Source: Actinernus sp. WN-2022 (taxonomy: Eukaryota; Cnidaria; Anthozoa; Actiniaria; Actinernidae). Taken from it: a DNA stretch of 64,000 nucleotides. The number at the start of each line of letters is the position of its first letter. Position 1 is the first letter of the stretch. The position numbers and the translations under genes were made by a program. The DNA is taken from the NCBI GenBank assembly GCA_030867875.1, contig JAOWCC010001501.1, forward strand, positions 26,285,036 to 26,349,035. Reading direction: 5' to 3'. Below the pieces are notes generated by a model that was not told the origin of the DNA, ran no database searches, and saw only the letters and a list, made by a program, of their open reading frames with translations. Positions 43,372-54,447 of this stretch are shown here, piece by piece.

Positions 43372-43879
43372 CGCGAATTTTTCAAAAGTTAGGTTTACAT
43401 GCATTAAATTAACGCGAATTTTTCGATAAGCATCTTGCTTTATTTACTGCGATTTTCATAATTCTGCAAACTCGCACTTTACATTTCTGAACGCCAAACT
43501 GCGTTTTGGCTTCCGTCAATAAAACCTTCCAAGACAAGTGCACGGATGTTTCTAAGTTTTTTTTAAGCCGAAAATTTGGGTTTGAAGCCTAACTAGACCC
43601 TATCAATTCAAAAGATCTTTCAAAGCCTCACGGTGAAATCACCAAGAGCTGCTCACTCGTTTGATTGACGGAAACCAAACCGCAATAGTGACTCTGAAGA
43701 GCCAATAGAGGAGTCATGAACTAATAAGGTTTTGAAATGAAATAAAGGTGCTTTAAAATAACAATGTTGTAAAATAGCGTGCATTAAATTTACATCGACA
43801 TTAATTAAGATACATTAAATTAACGCGAATTTTGTAAAATCGCGTTAATAAAGTGCATTGTTAATTTCCTATAATAAGG
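43306..43879. mobile_element. 574-bp TIR element with TA target
   Basis: TA flanks both ends (43304-43305, 43880-43881). The inverted ends are CCTTATTATAGGAAATTAAC followed by AATGCAC. Subterminal TAAATTAACGCGAATTTT repeats at about 43365, 43405 and 43810. No transposase. It is consistent with a Tc1/mariner-type MITE. Confidence 0.75.
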
Positions 43880-43909
43880 TAAATCCCTTGAACGCTACAA
43901 ATCGCTCGT

Positions 43910-45700
43910 AAGTTTATTTGCAGTTTTGTTTGGTTAATGTTACACTTTTTATTCATTTGTAAATCGGCTTTTTTGCTAATTTCTAGTTTTAAATATGCTA
44001 TTGTTTATTATTTGTGATGTACGTTTTATGTTGACTAACGATGTTCGTTTATCGTTTTAGTGTTGCAAATAGGGGTGTTCTTGTTAATGTTGAAATGGTT
44101 ACCGGCCAACGCTGAGAAATTTAGGGTTAGTAGAACATACATTTTGCACAGAGTAGCACTTTTTATGGTCAAACAAGGAATTTTAGGGGTAAAACATGCA
44201 AGTAGCTCGTTTACCGTATTTAGAAACATTTCTAAATACAGTTTCGAGTAATCTGCATATTTTTCGTACTTAGAAGCTATTTCTAAGTGCGATAAATATG
44301 GAAATTAGCTATTGTTTTACCCTCAATTTCCCTCCGCTTCAAAGCCCTGTCACTTGCATAAATAAGTTTGTTGTTTTATCCTGTGTTTCAAGGTATATGT
44401 GCACGTGATTTCAAACGAGAATGGTCATTGGCGGATGCGCTACGAATATGTAATGCTATACAAGAAGCTTTCACTGTTCAAAAATAGACCTATTTACTTT
44501 GTACATTTGTTGTCCCACTCAGATCATATGACAGCTCTCCATGGGATTCAGTGCTTTGCTTTCCAATTAGCGAAAATCGTAGATTGCCTCTTGGAATACA
44601 GAAAAACAAAGAAACATTCAGGCTCAAGTGACTTTTATGTATGGCAGGCTTTGTACCTGCCATTCTTGTTACACCAAGAAGTTTCACTTTTTGGTAGAGC
44701 GGTTTTAGTACTTTTGAATAGATAATAGCACTTGAAAATAAGCAGCAGCAACCAAAACTACAAAAGTAATGATCATGCAGTTATATAGATAACCAATGCT
44801 TAAATGATGTTTGTGTGTTTCTGGGGAAAATAGATTGTGACTATAGTGGCTCCTAAATTTATTATCTGCTTTGCATCTCAAGATACTCCTTATTCTTTCT
44901 GTTTACAGTTAGTTTTAAGAATTGCAATCAAATCCGAGAAATGTTCCGACCCTTTCCGCACTAGTCACAGATATCGTTCTAAATTGCTTTCAAATCAATT
45001 ACTGGCAACAACAAAAAGTCTATTATTAAAATGTTCAATTAGCCGCGAGCGTATCCAATTATTGGCAATCACGCCGTGTTTTTCTCTACCAACCAATCAG
45101 AAAGCACTGTGCACGTGAACATGGCAAACTTTTTGGAGTGGGGGACTGGATATTGATATACTTTTCGCAAAACTGTTCATATTTTTAAAACGCGAGCAAA
45201 GTCTATTATTTTGCTAAAATCAAACGTTTCTTCGGCTGAAAAGCCAAGATGTTGAGTTTTTGTAAGGCTGACCAAAGTTCTACGGACTTTGAGGGAAATT
45301 TTACGAAAGGTATCTGGCGCCCCCTACTTTGTAATCGACATTTGCAATTGTAAGTAAACATCTTTTTAAAAATCTTTAAATATGATAATTGCCTGGTAGC
45401 GGTGGAGCTAATCTGGCAATGAAATTGTCAGCGGTCGTGCAAGTGCTGAGGTTACAGTGCAATAAGTGGATGATAATTAAAGTATTATAGTGCATGGTGA
45501 AGTGCAATCTTCAATGACTAACAATCAGAGTGCAAATGGCGGCAAAAGGATAACAAATAGCCATAATAATAATAATAATTCATAAGCTGGGTAAACAACA
45601 GCATGAGCTTACATATAAAGCGATAATGACTGCCGCTACACAGGCGTCTCCAGTGACGGAGCAGCTATCAATCGACAAGGGGCTCCGATGACAACAGCTG
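43910..45700. other. Non-coding stretch, no gene seen
   Basis: Several open frames of 60-110 codons exist (for example 44399-44725 plus) but none has a recognised domain. CCAATCA-type words near 45050-45100 are not enough to call a promoter. Confidence 0.4.
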
Positions 45701-45717
45701 TACGGTGGCCAAGGGAC

Positions 45718-46028
45718 ACGCTGCAAATAAAAGAAACGCTGCAAACAAAAAAAGAAACGCTGCAAAGAAAAAATGGAACGCTGCAAAGAAAAAATGGAAC
45801 GCTGCAAAGAAAAAATGGAACGCTGCAAAGAAAAAAAGAAACGCTGCAAAGAAAAAATGGAACGCTGCAAAGAAAAAATGGAACGCTGCAAAGGAAAAAA
45901 TGGAACGCTGCAAAGAAAAAAATGGAACGCTGCAAAGAAAAAAATGGAACGCTGCAAAGAAAAAATGGAACGCTGCAATCAAAAATGGAACGCTGCAATC
46001 AAAAAATGGAACGTTGCAAACAAAAAGT
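45718..46028. repeat. ~20-bp minisatellite AACGCTGCAAAGAAAAAATGG
   Basis: About fifteen units with small length changes in the A-runs. The strings of open frames on both strands are by-products of the repeat. The unique sequence at its end (AAGGTCGCTATGCGCGCGAA) recurs, diverged, next to the inverted array at 49335. Confidence 0.95.
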
Positions 46029-46143
46029 GAAGGTCGCTATGCGCGCGAATTTGGCGAGAGGATCGCTGATTTTAACAGTGTATGGAAATTAACAGTGTTT
46101 GTATGGGAAATTTTCCGTTCTCAATTTTCAACAGAAATATTTA

Positions 46144-46233
46144 ATAAAACTCCATCAACCTTACCGTGTGTCTTGATGTGGGTGCCCTTTATGTCTGGAC
46201 ATTAAGATACACGGTAAGGTTGATGGATTTTTA
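46144..46233. mobile_element. 90-bp MITE nested in a foldback arm, TTA duplication
   Basis: Ends CCATCAACCTTACCGTGT and ACACGGTAAGGTTGATGG are inverted. TTA occurs on both sides (46141-46143 and 46234-46236). The corresponding place in the right arm reads ATATTTAAAGGG without the insert, an internal empty site. TTA duplication suggests a PIF/Harbinger-type MITE. Confidence 0.8.
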
Positions 46234-46388
46234 TTAAAGGGAACCTCGGCTGAAAAACAATGTTTGTTCTCAAGTGTTTGTTATGGATGCCTAAGTCTGT
46301 TCCTGTGTTTGTCACCAGTAAATTGTACACTAGGTGTCATTTATGCACCGATATTCCTGTAGATAAAAGTCATTTGAATTTCCTGCGT

Positions 46389-46502
46389 GCCGCCATCTTG
46401 GATTTGATGACGTCATAGTGTTGTCCCTATTGTTGCACAACAAAACAGCTATTGTTTTCTGACAATAGGCAACACTGACGTCATAAAATCCAAGATGGCG
46501 GC
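46389..46502. promoter_or_regulatory. Paired CRE and YY1-type motifs in the foldback arms
   Basis: GCCGCCATCTTGG (46389-46401) and TGACGTCA (46408-46415) in the left arm are mirrored by TGACGTCA (46476-46483) and CAAGATGGCGGC (46491-46502) in the right. TGACGTCA is the perfect CREB/ATF site. Function is inferred. Confidence 0.35.
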
Positions 46503-46734
46503 GCACAGGAAATTCAAATGAGTTTGATCGACAGGAAAATCGGTTCGTAAATGACATCTAGTGTACAATTTACTGGAGACAAACACAGAAACAGACTTAG
46601 TCATCCATAAAAAACACTTGAGAACAAACATTGTTTTTTGGCCGAGATTCCCTTTAAATATTTCTGTCGAAAATTGAGAACGGAAAATTTCCCAAACAAA
46701 CACTGTTAATTTCCATACACTGTTACTATCAGTG

Positions 46735-47090
46735 ATTCTGGGCTGCCTGTGATAAGGCTATTCATAAAAATCTGGGAACAACTTAATTGTATCGAGTACC
46801 CTGACAGATGCTTTTTAATAATTCATTTTCTCATTCATTCAGAAATAAACATTCAACAAACCCTACTGCCTACTGAACCACATTGGATCTGAAATCACTC
46901 CTTGTTCGAGTTAAACTGTTATTAAAGCAGCATAAAGTTATTCATAAAAAGTCTGATACCATTACTGTATTTGTCTGCTAGGCATTGTCAAGTATCTACT
47001 GGTGGTCAGCATGATCAAAGACAGTAATTCAAGGACCTTAGCTGTTGCATTGCACTATTTCATGATCCAAATGATCCAGAAACAAGACAT
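46735..47090. other. Non-coding stretch, no gene seen
   Basis: AT-rich sequence without recognised coding or repeat features. Confidence 0.4.
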
Positions 47091-47097
47091 AGAATTG

Positions 47098-47144
47098 GGG
47101 GGTGGGGGGGGGGGGGGGGGGGGGGGGAGGGGGGGGGGGGGGGG
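47098..47144 (+). repeat. G tract of about 47 bases, nearly uninterrupted
   Basis: Broken only by one T and one A. It has strong G-quadruplex potential, and its length in the assembly should be considered unreliable. Confidence 0.9.
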
Positions 47145-47149
47145 TTGGC

Positions 47150-48200
47150 ACTCTTGTTTATGTAGGTTGTTTATCATTACACCGAAATCCTGGTCGGTCT
47201 CAGTTTGTGTAATGGAAAACAAAAGTTCCCAAACGGAATTTCCCGATCAGAAAAAAACGTTTACCATTTGTACACAAACCATTACAGATGAATAAAGCTT
47301 GGCATAAGGCCTGGAACTGGTATGACCGACTGGGAATTGTAAATGGTACACAATTTGGACACATTTTTGAAAGATCCCATTAATTTCGAAAATTTTCCAT
47401 GGTACAAACCGAAAAAATGCTTACCATTTACTTTATGTCCAGAATTTCTGTGTAAATGGTAAACAACCGTAGCGTTTACAACATGAGTGGAAGTGTTATA
47501 TCAGCCTATACAATCTCGATCCAGTGGTGAGAAATTGCTTGAGCAAGAGATGAGAGATTGTATAGATCCATACAATGCTCAAGCAAATGTTGTAAACTAA
47601 CTTGTTAAATGAAACTATAATATTGTGTGGTTCCAGAAATTACCAGAGGATTTTTCGAGCGAAAGTCACGAGTGGCATAAAATATAAACCTCCAATCCCC
47701 CTCCCCTCCCTCCTTTCCTTGAGAGCCTGGCTACGCAGGCTAGGTCGATCCATGTTAGTAAGCAATGGAATTTCCGGAGAGAAAGGGGACTTGCTGTTCT
47801 ACAAACAAGGCATTTCCGGAGGGGTGGAGGATTATAACTTATATCCTGATATTAGAAAATCCTGGGGTAGGTCCTCCCTCGTTTATAGTGGAGCTGGAGA
47901 GGGTAAGAGAACAGAACCTCTGCCAGCAGGGTTGGAGGGAGGGGGTTCTTAAGATAAATCCCGTCCGTGGGAGGGTTATGGATATTTTCTGGATCCACAA
48001 GAAAATACATGAAATTGATGGAAAATGTAAAAAATTATGTTCAGCTCTATGGTTTACCAGTCATGCGCAGTGTGCACAAAAACAGCTCCCACATTGATTA
48101 GACAGTCTATGCATCAATAGAGAAATTGTACATTGACATTTCGTCGAACTGGGATAGGGGAAGTCAGTGATCGATTGAGACCTCCCTTCAACAAATACTA
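47150..48200. other. Non-coding stretch with fragments of inverted repeats
   Basis: GGTCGGTC and GACCGACTGGG flank an AT-rich segment with repeated TTACCATTT words (about 47180-47480), which may be an old MITE. TATACAATCTC and GAGATTGTATA form a hairpin at about 47512-47565. 47690-47745 is one end of the TAGCCTG family. No gene. Confidence 0.4.
47690..47745 (-). mobile_element. Solitary end of a TAGCCTG-family element
   Basis: Read on the minus strand it begins TAGCCTGCGTAGCCAGGC and continues into a G-rich tract, as in the 75-bp MITE. The partner end was not found. Confidence 0.5.
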
Positions 48201-48207
48201 GCTAGCT

Positions 48208-48402
48208 AGCATAGTGCTTGTTCGATACAGAACTGACAATTAAAACAACAACTTACATCTGTATCGGTGATACAAGAGTATCAGTGATATGGACAATCAG
48301 TATCTGTATATCTGATTCAACACTGATGTTTTATAAATCAATGTTGTATCAAATGTGCAAACACTGACGTTTTATTACTCAGTTCTGTATCAAACAAATG
48401 CT
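48208..48402. mobile_element. ~195-bp MITE with inverted GATACAGAACTGA ends
   Basis: (C/T)TTGTT(C/T)GATACAGAACTGA at the left is mirrored by TCAGTTCTGTATCAAACAA at the right. The interior has symmetrical CACTGA(T/C)GTTTTAT words. The target duplication is unclear. Confidence 0.6.
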
Positions 48403-48409
48403 AAGTATG

Positions 48410-49330
48410 GACTGTAAGGGAAAATGCTGTTTAAATAAAAGCGGATTTACGATACTGTATGTGTCTGTTTCATCCTTGCCTTGCATATTAGACTTTTGTC
48501 CATCATATTTATACTAGTTTTTTTTTTAAGTTAACCTTATTTTAAGTAACAGCCCCAGAAATAGAAATTAATGAAAGAAAAATAAAAGAAACAATAATTC
48601 GATCCAGTATTGTCTGTCAATAATAATTGCAAATGAATATAGTTCATCACTGGAGCACAATAAACTAAAAGTAGTGTCGCTGGAGTATGCAGCCCTTTAT
48701 ACCAATTCCTGGTAAAGACTGAAATATTATAATAATATAATAGTGATTTCACTCAACTCATGAAATTGATATTAGACTAATAGACAGACTATTAGACCCT
48801 AATTCCAATGTTTTCTTTTGCATTTTGCAGTCAATATGCTATATTAAATGCAACAAGGCAACAACATCACTTATTCCCGGCCAAGGTTGCCATGCCCGAA
48901 ATGAAGTACGTTTTACAGGCCTAAATAGTCGCTGAATAACTCTAACCTCAATCCAAATACTTTCTAAAGGTTTTCATACGGCTATAAAGCGAACAAACAT
49001 CGAGTGGTCAATAATAGGTATTGCTAGGCCGATAGTTGGTTAATCTGGCCGATAATAGGCTTGTCAACAACGCAATAGCCCTCTTCGTTATACAACTTGA
49101 TGCGATCAAAGTAGAAACAAAAATCGCCAAAAATGTGAACGAATAATTTAGCTGGCGGTACCGCCATGGTTTATAGCCAAAAACGTAGTTCGTTCGCTGT
49201 AATCAAAATTCCAAAGGATGCAAGGCAAACGAGAACCAAAAGGTTGTCAGTTTTGGCTAAATTCTCATACCTAGCTAGTGATTGGTGACCAGTCCTTCTC
49301 TCCAAATGCGCACGCATAGTGACCTTTGGT
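48410..49330. other. Non-coding stretch, no gene seen
   Basis: No recognised gene or element. GGCCGATA words repeat near 49030-49070. Confidence 0.4.
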
Positions 49331-49334
49331 TTTT

Positions 49335-49425
49335 ATTTGCAGCGTTTCATTTTTATTTGCAGCGTTACATTTTTTGTTTGCAGCGTTTCATTTTTTGTTT
49401 GCAGCGTTTCTTTTTTTGTTTGCAG
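49335..49425. repeat. Inverted relative of the 45718 minisatellite
   Basis: Five units of TTGCAGCGTTTCATTTTTTG, the reverse complement of the AACGCTGCAAACAAAA unit at 45718-46028. The adjacent unique sequence (49290-49330) is a diverged inverted match to 46030-46065, so both arrays belong to one repeat family. Confidence 0.8.
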
Positions 49426-49429
49426 TTCT

Positions 49430-50360
49430 TTTTTTCAGATTATGTCATTTTGTATGACTCCCCCCAGTAAAGCTTATTATTTAAGCATTTCCCCTTCAAT
49501 CTTTAAAAAAATACACACATCCCCTTCCAACAATAAATACAATTTGAATCGTGCATATACGCTGTTTGCAAAGCAGCGTTATCAGCAGCATAATTTTACT
49601 GTCATTTGGGGCAGGGAAACTCAGTTCAGTTTACTATATAGTATACGTATACACATATGTAGAGAAACTAAGAATAAACTACTCAATTACTGTTATAATC
49701 ACGAAGGGTATTCTCCTGCATTTTAATAGTGTATTGAGCCATTCAATAAACCTACCATTTTAAGTGTAGTTCTTAGTTTGACACACATAAATAATTAACA
49801 GCCCCGTCCCCCCAACCCTATACTGTTTAATGATCAGTTAGCATGTTGGTGTTCCTCTCCTGGCGACCCGTACCCCTCGTTGGAGAATCCCTTTCGGTCA
49901 TTAAAGCACAATCATTTCTGTTAAATTATAGTGTATAGGATTATAATATATAGGACCAAAAATTTCCCGCTAGTCTATGAGCACACATACCGAAGAGTTC
50001 AAACGAGTATTTGTTGGGTTCAAATAGGTGCAGAAATTAGTCTTTTCTGTTATTCTGACCATCACCGCTCTCGCGTGAATTACTCGTACAAATAGGCCTG
50101 ACTCAATGTCCGAACTTTCGCGGCGACTACTAACAGAACATGTGTTCTGGTTTTGAATTATTTCGAATTGAAAGACTTTTCGTTAATCCAAACTTTCCCG
50201 ATAACCTTTTGAAAACACATACCGACGAGGTTCCAACGAGTAATTTATTGGGTCCAAATCGGTTATAGGCCTAACTCGACGTCCGAACTTTAATTTCGCG
50301 GTATGTTTACACTTTGAGTCACGTGAAACGCACGTGAAATCTGATTCTGAAAAGGCGAAT
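49430..50360. repeat. Non-coding stretch with a diverged ~230-bp duplication
   Basis: GCACACATACCGA(A/C)GAG, TTCAAACGAGTA/TTCCAACGAGTA, GGGT(T/C)CAAAT and GTCCGAACTTT recur at about 49978-50128 and 50208-50305. No gene is seen. Confidence 0.6.
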
Positions 50361-50361
50361 T

Positions 50362-50612
50362 GCCAGCTACCGGCTAAGTGACAATTGCCAGTTACCGGCT
50401 AAGTGGCAATATTGCCAGTTACCCGCTAAATGGCACTATTGCCAGTTACCGGCTAAGTGGCAATTGCCAGGTACCGGCTAAGTGGCAATATTGCCAGTTA
50501 CCGGCTAAGTGGCAATATTGCCAGTTACCGGCTAAGTGGCAATATTGCCAGTTACCGGCTAAGTGGCAATTGCCAGTTACCGGCTAAGTGGCAATTGCCA
50601 GTTACTGACTAA
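50362..50612. repeat. Minisatellite of CCAGTTACCGGCTAAGTGGCAAT units
   Basis: About ten units alternate between 24 and 26 bp depending on whether the link is GGCAATTGCC or GGCAATATTGCC. Both links are perfect palindromes, so the array could form repeated hairpins. It causes the artificial QLPAKWQYC-type frame. Confidence 0.93.
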
Positions 50613-50759
50613 GTAAACGTTGCAAAAACACATGGCACTTACTAGCCACCGTAAAAAAACGAGTACTTGAATGCGTCTATATAGTAGCGAGCGGGTGCAC
50701 GAACTTATATTCGTGCATAGCTCTTGTGCGAGTATAAGTGCTAAGTTGAATATCGTAGG

Positions 50760-53310
50760 GAAAGGTGATGTTCACTAGACGGTAATTAATCTTGTAGACT
50801 AGTAAGGTCTGCAATATTTCTGCGTGACTGAAGCGATTGCCAGCTAAGCTCGTTTAGCATTGATGATACGCTGCTGGTGCGAGCATAGTCACAACATGTA
50901 AAACGCGCTTTTGGTGGTGTGGCGACCAGGCCACCGTAGCGTACTCGGCAATAGGGCGCACAAGGCTGACGTATGCGCGCTCTTTTATGACTCTGCTGCA
51001 GCACGAGAGGTTCCGCTGTAAGACGCTAAGTATTCTGCTAGCTTTCTTTCTCACCTCCGTAGATTGTTTAGACCAGTCAAGGGAATTAGTGATGTAGACA
51101 CCCAGGTATTTTTGATAGATAACACTTTAGAGGTGCGAGTTGCAGAGGGAATAGCTGTGTGTGGAGGGATGTTTTTTCAGTGTGATAGACATTGCGTAGC
51201 ATTTGTGTGGGGCGAAATTCATCTGCCAAGAGGAGGCCCACTGTTCGAGGTGGTGAAGGTCCTGCTGCAGGGTGTAATGATCGGCACCAGAGTGGATTTG
51301 GCGGAATATTACACTATCGTCCGCAAACAGCTTCACGTTAGAAGAGATGCCTGAGGGGACATCATTTATGTACAGGAGAAACATGATAGGACCTAGTACT
51401 GTACCCTGGGGAACGCCAGATGACACGGTCGACCATTTGGATGACGACCCGTTCACAACGACGCGCTGTCTCCGCCCGGTTAAGAAGTTGCGAAGCCAGG
51501 TATGGGTCTTGCCGCGGATACCGTAATATCGGACCTTCAGTAAAAGTCTCATGTGGGACTGAATCGAACGCCTTTGCAAAGTCGAGAAATATGACATCTA
51601 CCTGGCCGTGTTCGTTCAGTACTTTCGACCACTCGTGAATTGGGTCTCACACGAGAGTCCACGTTGGAAGCCGTGCTGGTGTGGTGAGATGATAGCGTTT
51701 GCTGAAAGGTGACTTGTCAGCTGGCTGCACACTGTGTTCCATTACTTTTGAGGTCAGGGATGTTAAAGATACAGGTCTGTAGTTCATGGGGTTAGCTCGG
51801 GGGCCCTTTTTGAAAATTGAAGATATGTTAGCATCCTTCCAAGTAGACGGCAGTGACCCGGTATTGTATGACTGCTGGAATAACGAGGTCAAGATAGGTG
51901 CTAATTCTGTAGCGGCCTCCCTTAGGACTCTGGCTAGTATCATGTCCGGCCCGCAGGCTTTGTCAGGTTGGATGTTTTCTAGTTGTTTCTTGATGCCGTT
52001 CGCAGAGAAAAGTACATCTGAAATGGTACTAAAAGGAGAGTTATCATCCACTAATGGCATGTTTTCCAGATCTTCATTTGTCAATACACTTTCGTATTGT
52101 TCACGTAGGGCTTCAGCTTTTGAAGTATTTGATACACATACTCGGTTGCTCCAGAACAAAGTGGGGATTCCAATGGATTCAGAGCGTAGCAGCTTGAGAT
52201 ATGACCATGCCCGCTTGACGCCGTTATTGACGGTGCTGGAGCCGGGGGCAGAATTCGGTGTGATACTACCCATTACCTCGTTTAAGTACCTATTGTGTGT
52301 TACACGCACACGTTTGATTGTGATGTTGCGTAGTCGCTTATAGCTGTTCATGTGCTGGGTGCTGTCAGTACCTTTGCCCCTCTTATAAGCCCGATCACGC
52401 CTATTCATCAACCGCTTGATAGCTGGGCTAACCCAAGGGAGGTGCCGTTTTGGCTTTGACATCCTGTGAGGGATGTATTTATCAGTTGCCTCCTTGATAT
52501 TCTCTGCTATTATGTTCCAGTTGGCTTCGACTGTACGGCTTTCTGGTCCCAACGAAAGATACCGCTGTGCAAAGGAAGACAGGTGTTTAGGCCAGAGTAA
52601 TCAGCTTTATGGAATTGGTATATTTTACGAGGAGGCTTTGGGGTGAACTTCGGCGACACGTCGACTTCAAAAAGGATGGCATCATGGTCGCTTATACCGG
52701 AAGTTACATGGCAGGCTTGGATGATATTGGGGTTCGAGGAAAACACAATGTCTAGTGTCCGGCCAGATAAAGGTCTAGTTGGCGACTTTACGTGTTGCGT
52801 GAGGCCATACTTATCGGTGATATCCAAGAGAGTACGGTCGTGCTCATGCGCAGGTACAGCATGATGGAGATCGAGCGTTGACCAGTCTATCCCTCCGCAG
52901 TTAAAGTCACCTCCCAAAATTAAGTGGGGGAACTTAGCATTGTTATAAAGTTTACTGAGCGAGGCATCCAGCAATTCGAGTGAACTCAGGTCAGATGACG
53001 GGGGTCGGTAGTAGCTTGAGATGTACATTTTTCTGGTTTTAGAAAACTGCAGGGAGGCTGTTACGATTTCACAATCTTATATGTCAAGGCGATGTTCTTC
53101 TATGGCCCTGAGATCGTTGCGTATGGCGATGAAGACACCTCCGCCTGAAAGTGTTCTGTCCTTCCTGAATATTTCGTAAGTGTCAGGAAAAATTGAACAT
53201 GTAGGGACAGAGGAGTCTATCTTGGATTCACATCCCAGGACAATGCCTGGTTGGTGAAGATCCAGGAGGGAGTGAAAGTTCGATTTCAGTTTTACTTTGA
53301 AGTTGCATGA
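50760..53310 (-). pseudogene. Frameshifted APE-type LINE, ORF2
   Basis: Read on the minus strand from about 53310: HQPGIVLGCESKID (Glu region) and GGGVFIAIRNDLRA with a stop near 53080. Next, 52510-53028: YRPPSSDLSS, LILGGDFNCGGIDW and SGISDHDAILF complete the endonuclease. Then 51647-52552: linker and NYRPVSLTSLTSKVMEH. Motif A FLDFAKAFDSV lies in a shifted frame near 51580-51610. 51127-51597 has YYGIRGKTHTWLRNFLTGR, motif B SGVPQGTVLGP and motif C LFADDS. 50760-51054 is the tail. At least four frame changes and a stop make it dead. It is 5'-truncated. Confidence 0.88.
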
Positions 53311-53489
53311 AAAATTAAAACAGATATAAAGCTTAGAAAAAGACTCGTTATAAGGTAAAGTTTGCGTCCTTTTCCTTCATTTTCATTTTGTTGCCCTTCT
53401 CGTTCACTCGTTTATAGTCCGCCATATTGCGAAAAAGTGGAGCTAAATACGCACGCGGACAGAAGTAAACGACTGAGGACAAAACAGTG

Positions 53490-53717
53490 CAGGCTCAGAA
53501 AAAAAGCAATGGAACGGGTACGTAAACGTTCACACGATGCACAGGAACTGAAAACACGGGTACCGAACCCAGTTTTATCCGTTCCGTTCCGTTTATGGCG
53601 CCTATGGTCCCAGAACGGGTAAAATTGGTACAGATAAAAATAGGGTATGGATCGTTTACACGAATGAAATTATCCGAACCGTTCTACTTTTTATCCGAGC
53701 CGTGCCATTTTTTCTGT
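53490..53717. mobile_element. Possible MITE with CAGAAAAAA ends
   Basis: CAGAAAAAAAGCAATGGAACGG at the left and CCGTGCCATTTTTTCTG at the right are imperfect inverted repeats, with inner (C/T)GTTCACACGA / CGTTTACACGAA similarity. The target duplication was not resolved. Confidence 0.35.
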
Positions 53718-53737
53718 CGTGCACACGTGCATTTAGT

Positions 53738-53905
53738 ACGTACCTGCAGTTTGTGGTAAATTTGTTGAGGGGATGAAGGGGAGGCATTTGTAAATAGTTA
53801 ATCTATAATCGGGGCTGCAAATCGCTTGGGTAGGCTTATTGCGTACTTGCAGTTTGTGGTAAATTTGCTGAGCGGATGAAGGGAAGGCATTTGTAAATAT
53901 AGGTA
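53738..53905. repeat. ~103-bp tandem duplication beside the PLE composite
   Basis: GTAC(C/T)TGCAGTTTGTGGTAAA through GGCATTTGTAAATA occurs at about 53740-53797 and 53844-53900, immediately before the PLE end. Confidence 0.85.
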
Positions 53906-53956
53906 TGTAATCAACTAAAGTCGATTGAGGTATGCTAACCGCCGTGGAAAGCGAGT

Positions 53957-53997
53957 AGCAGCTGACGTTTCGAGCGCTAGCCCTTCGTCAGAGCAAA
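53957..53997 (-). ncRNA. Hammerhead-like motif in the PLE 3' pLTR
   Basis: On the minus strand GCTCTGACGA, a stem GGGC/GCTC with loop TAGC, GAAAC and GTC are identical to those at 31801-31831. Here the motif lies downstream of the ORF, whereas in copy 1 it lies upstream, as expected for terminal repeats. Confidence 0.65.
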
Positions 53998-54229
53998 AGA
54001 GGGAATTGTGGGTGGGGAAACGGTTAATATAGTGTCGAGTGCATGATTATTATACCTAGTATGGTAGTATTCAACTCGAAAGCCTAGCGGCTACTTTGAC
54101 CACTACGCACATCTAACCTAGCTCATTAAATTTAATAGCTTATATTATCATTCCTTTTTCCTACATATTTGTAAATTCTATTTAAAAAAAAGGAAAAATA
54201 GTGCAAAATAAAATGAATCTGAATCTGAT

Positions 54230-54350
54230 CACCGCTGAGGAAACATGTACTCGGATCAATTGGAATCAAAGGAAATTGCGCCAATGCATGATTACCGCTG
54301 AGAAAACATGTGCTCGGATCAATTGTGATCAGAGAAAAGTGCGCCAACAA
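54230..54350 (-). repeat. ~67-bp tandem repeat in the PLE 3' region
   Basis: CCGCTGAG(G/A)AAACATGT(A/G)CTCGGATCAATT occurs twice, ending (A/T)TGCGCCAA / GTGCGCCAA. The same pair recurs in the plus arm after the Helentron (58975-59098). Confidence 0.85.
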
Positions 54351-54447
54351 TAGAAATGCTAATAGTAATATTTGTAACAGGAAGTGTTGATGAGTAAACT
54401 AAGGAAACATGCTGATCTAAGTCTGAGTGAATACGTGAATTCTGAAA

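Larger units (their letters stand above)
46075..46723. mobile_element. Foldback MITE, ~280-bp arms, TA target
   Basis: Both ends read ACAGTGTATGGAAATTAACA with TA on each side (46073-46074, 46724-46725). The arms pair over nearly the full length to a short centre near 46425-46450. The left arm carries an extra 90-bp hairpin element (46144-46233) absent from the right arm. Confidence 0.85.

Noticed and set aside
45718..46028. CRISPR-like regular array
   Set aside because: Repeats are contiguous without unique spacers, and the setting is eukaryotic.
45580..46205. Open frames with NAAKKKW- or SLQRSIF-type repeats
   Set aside because: Artefacts of the ~20-bp minisatellite, open in several frames at once.
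53030..53310. Independent host gene upstream of the minus-strand LINE
   Set aside because: The residues (GCESKID, GGGVFIAIRNDL) are the N-terminal endonuclease of the same LINE.
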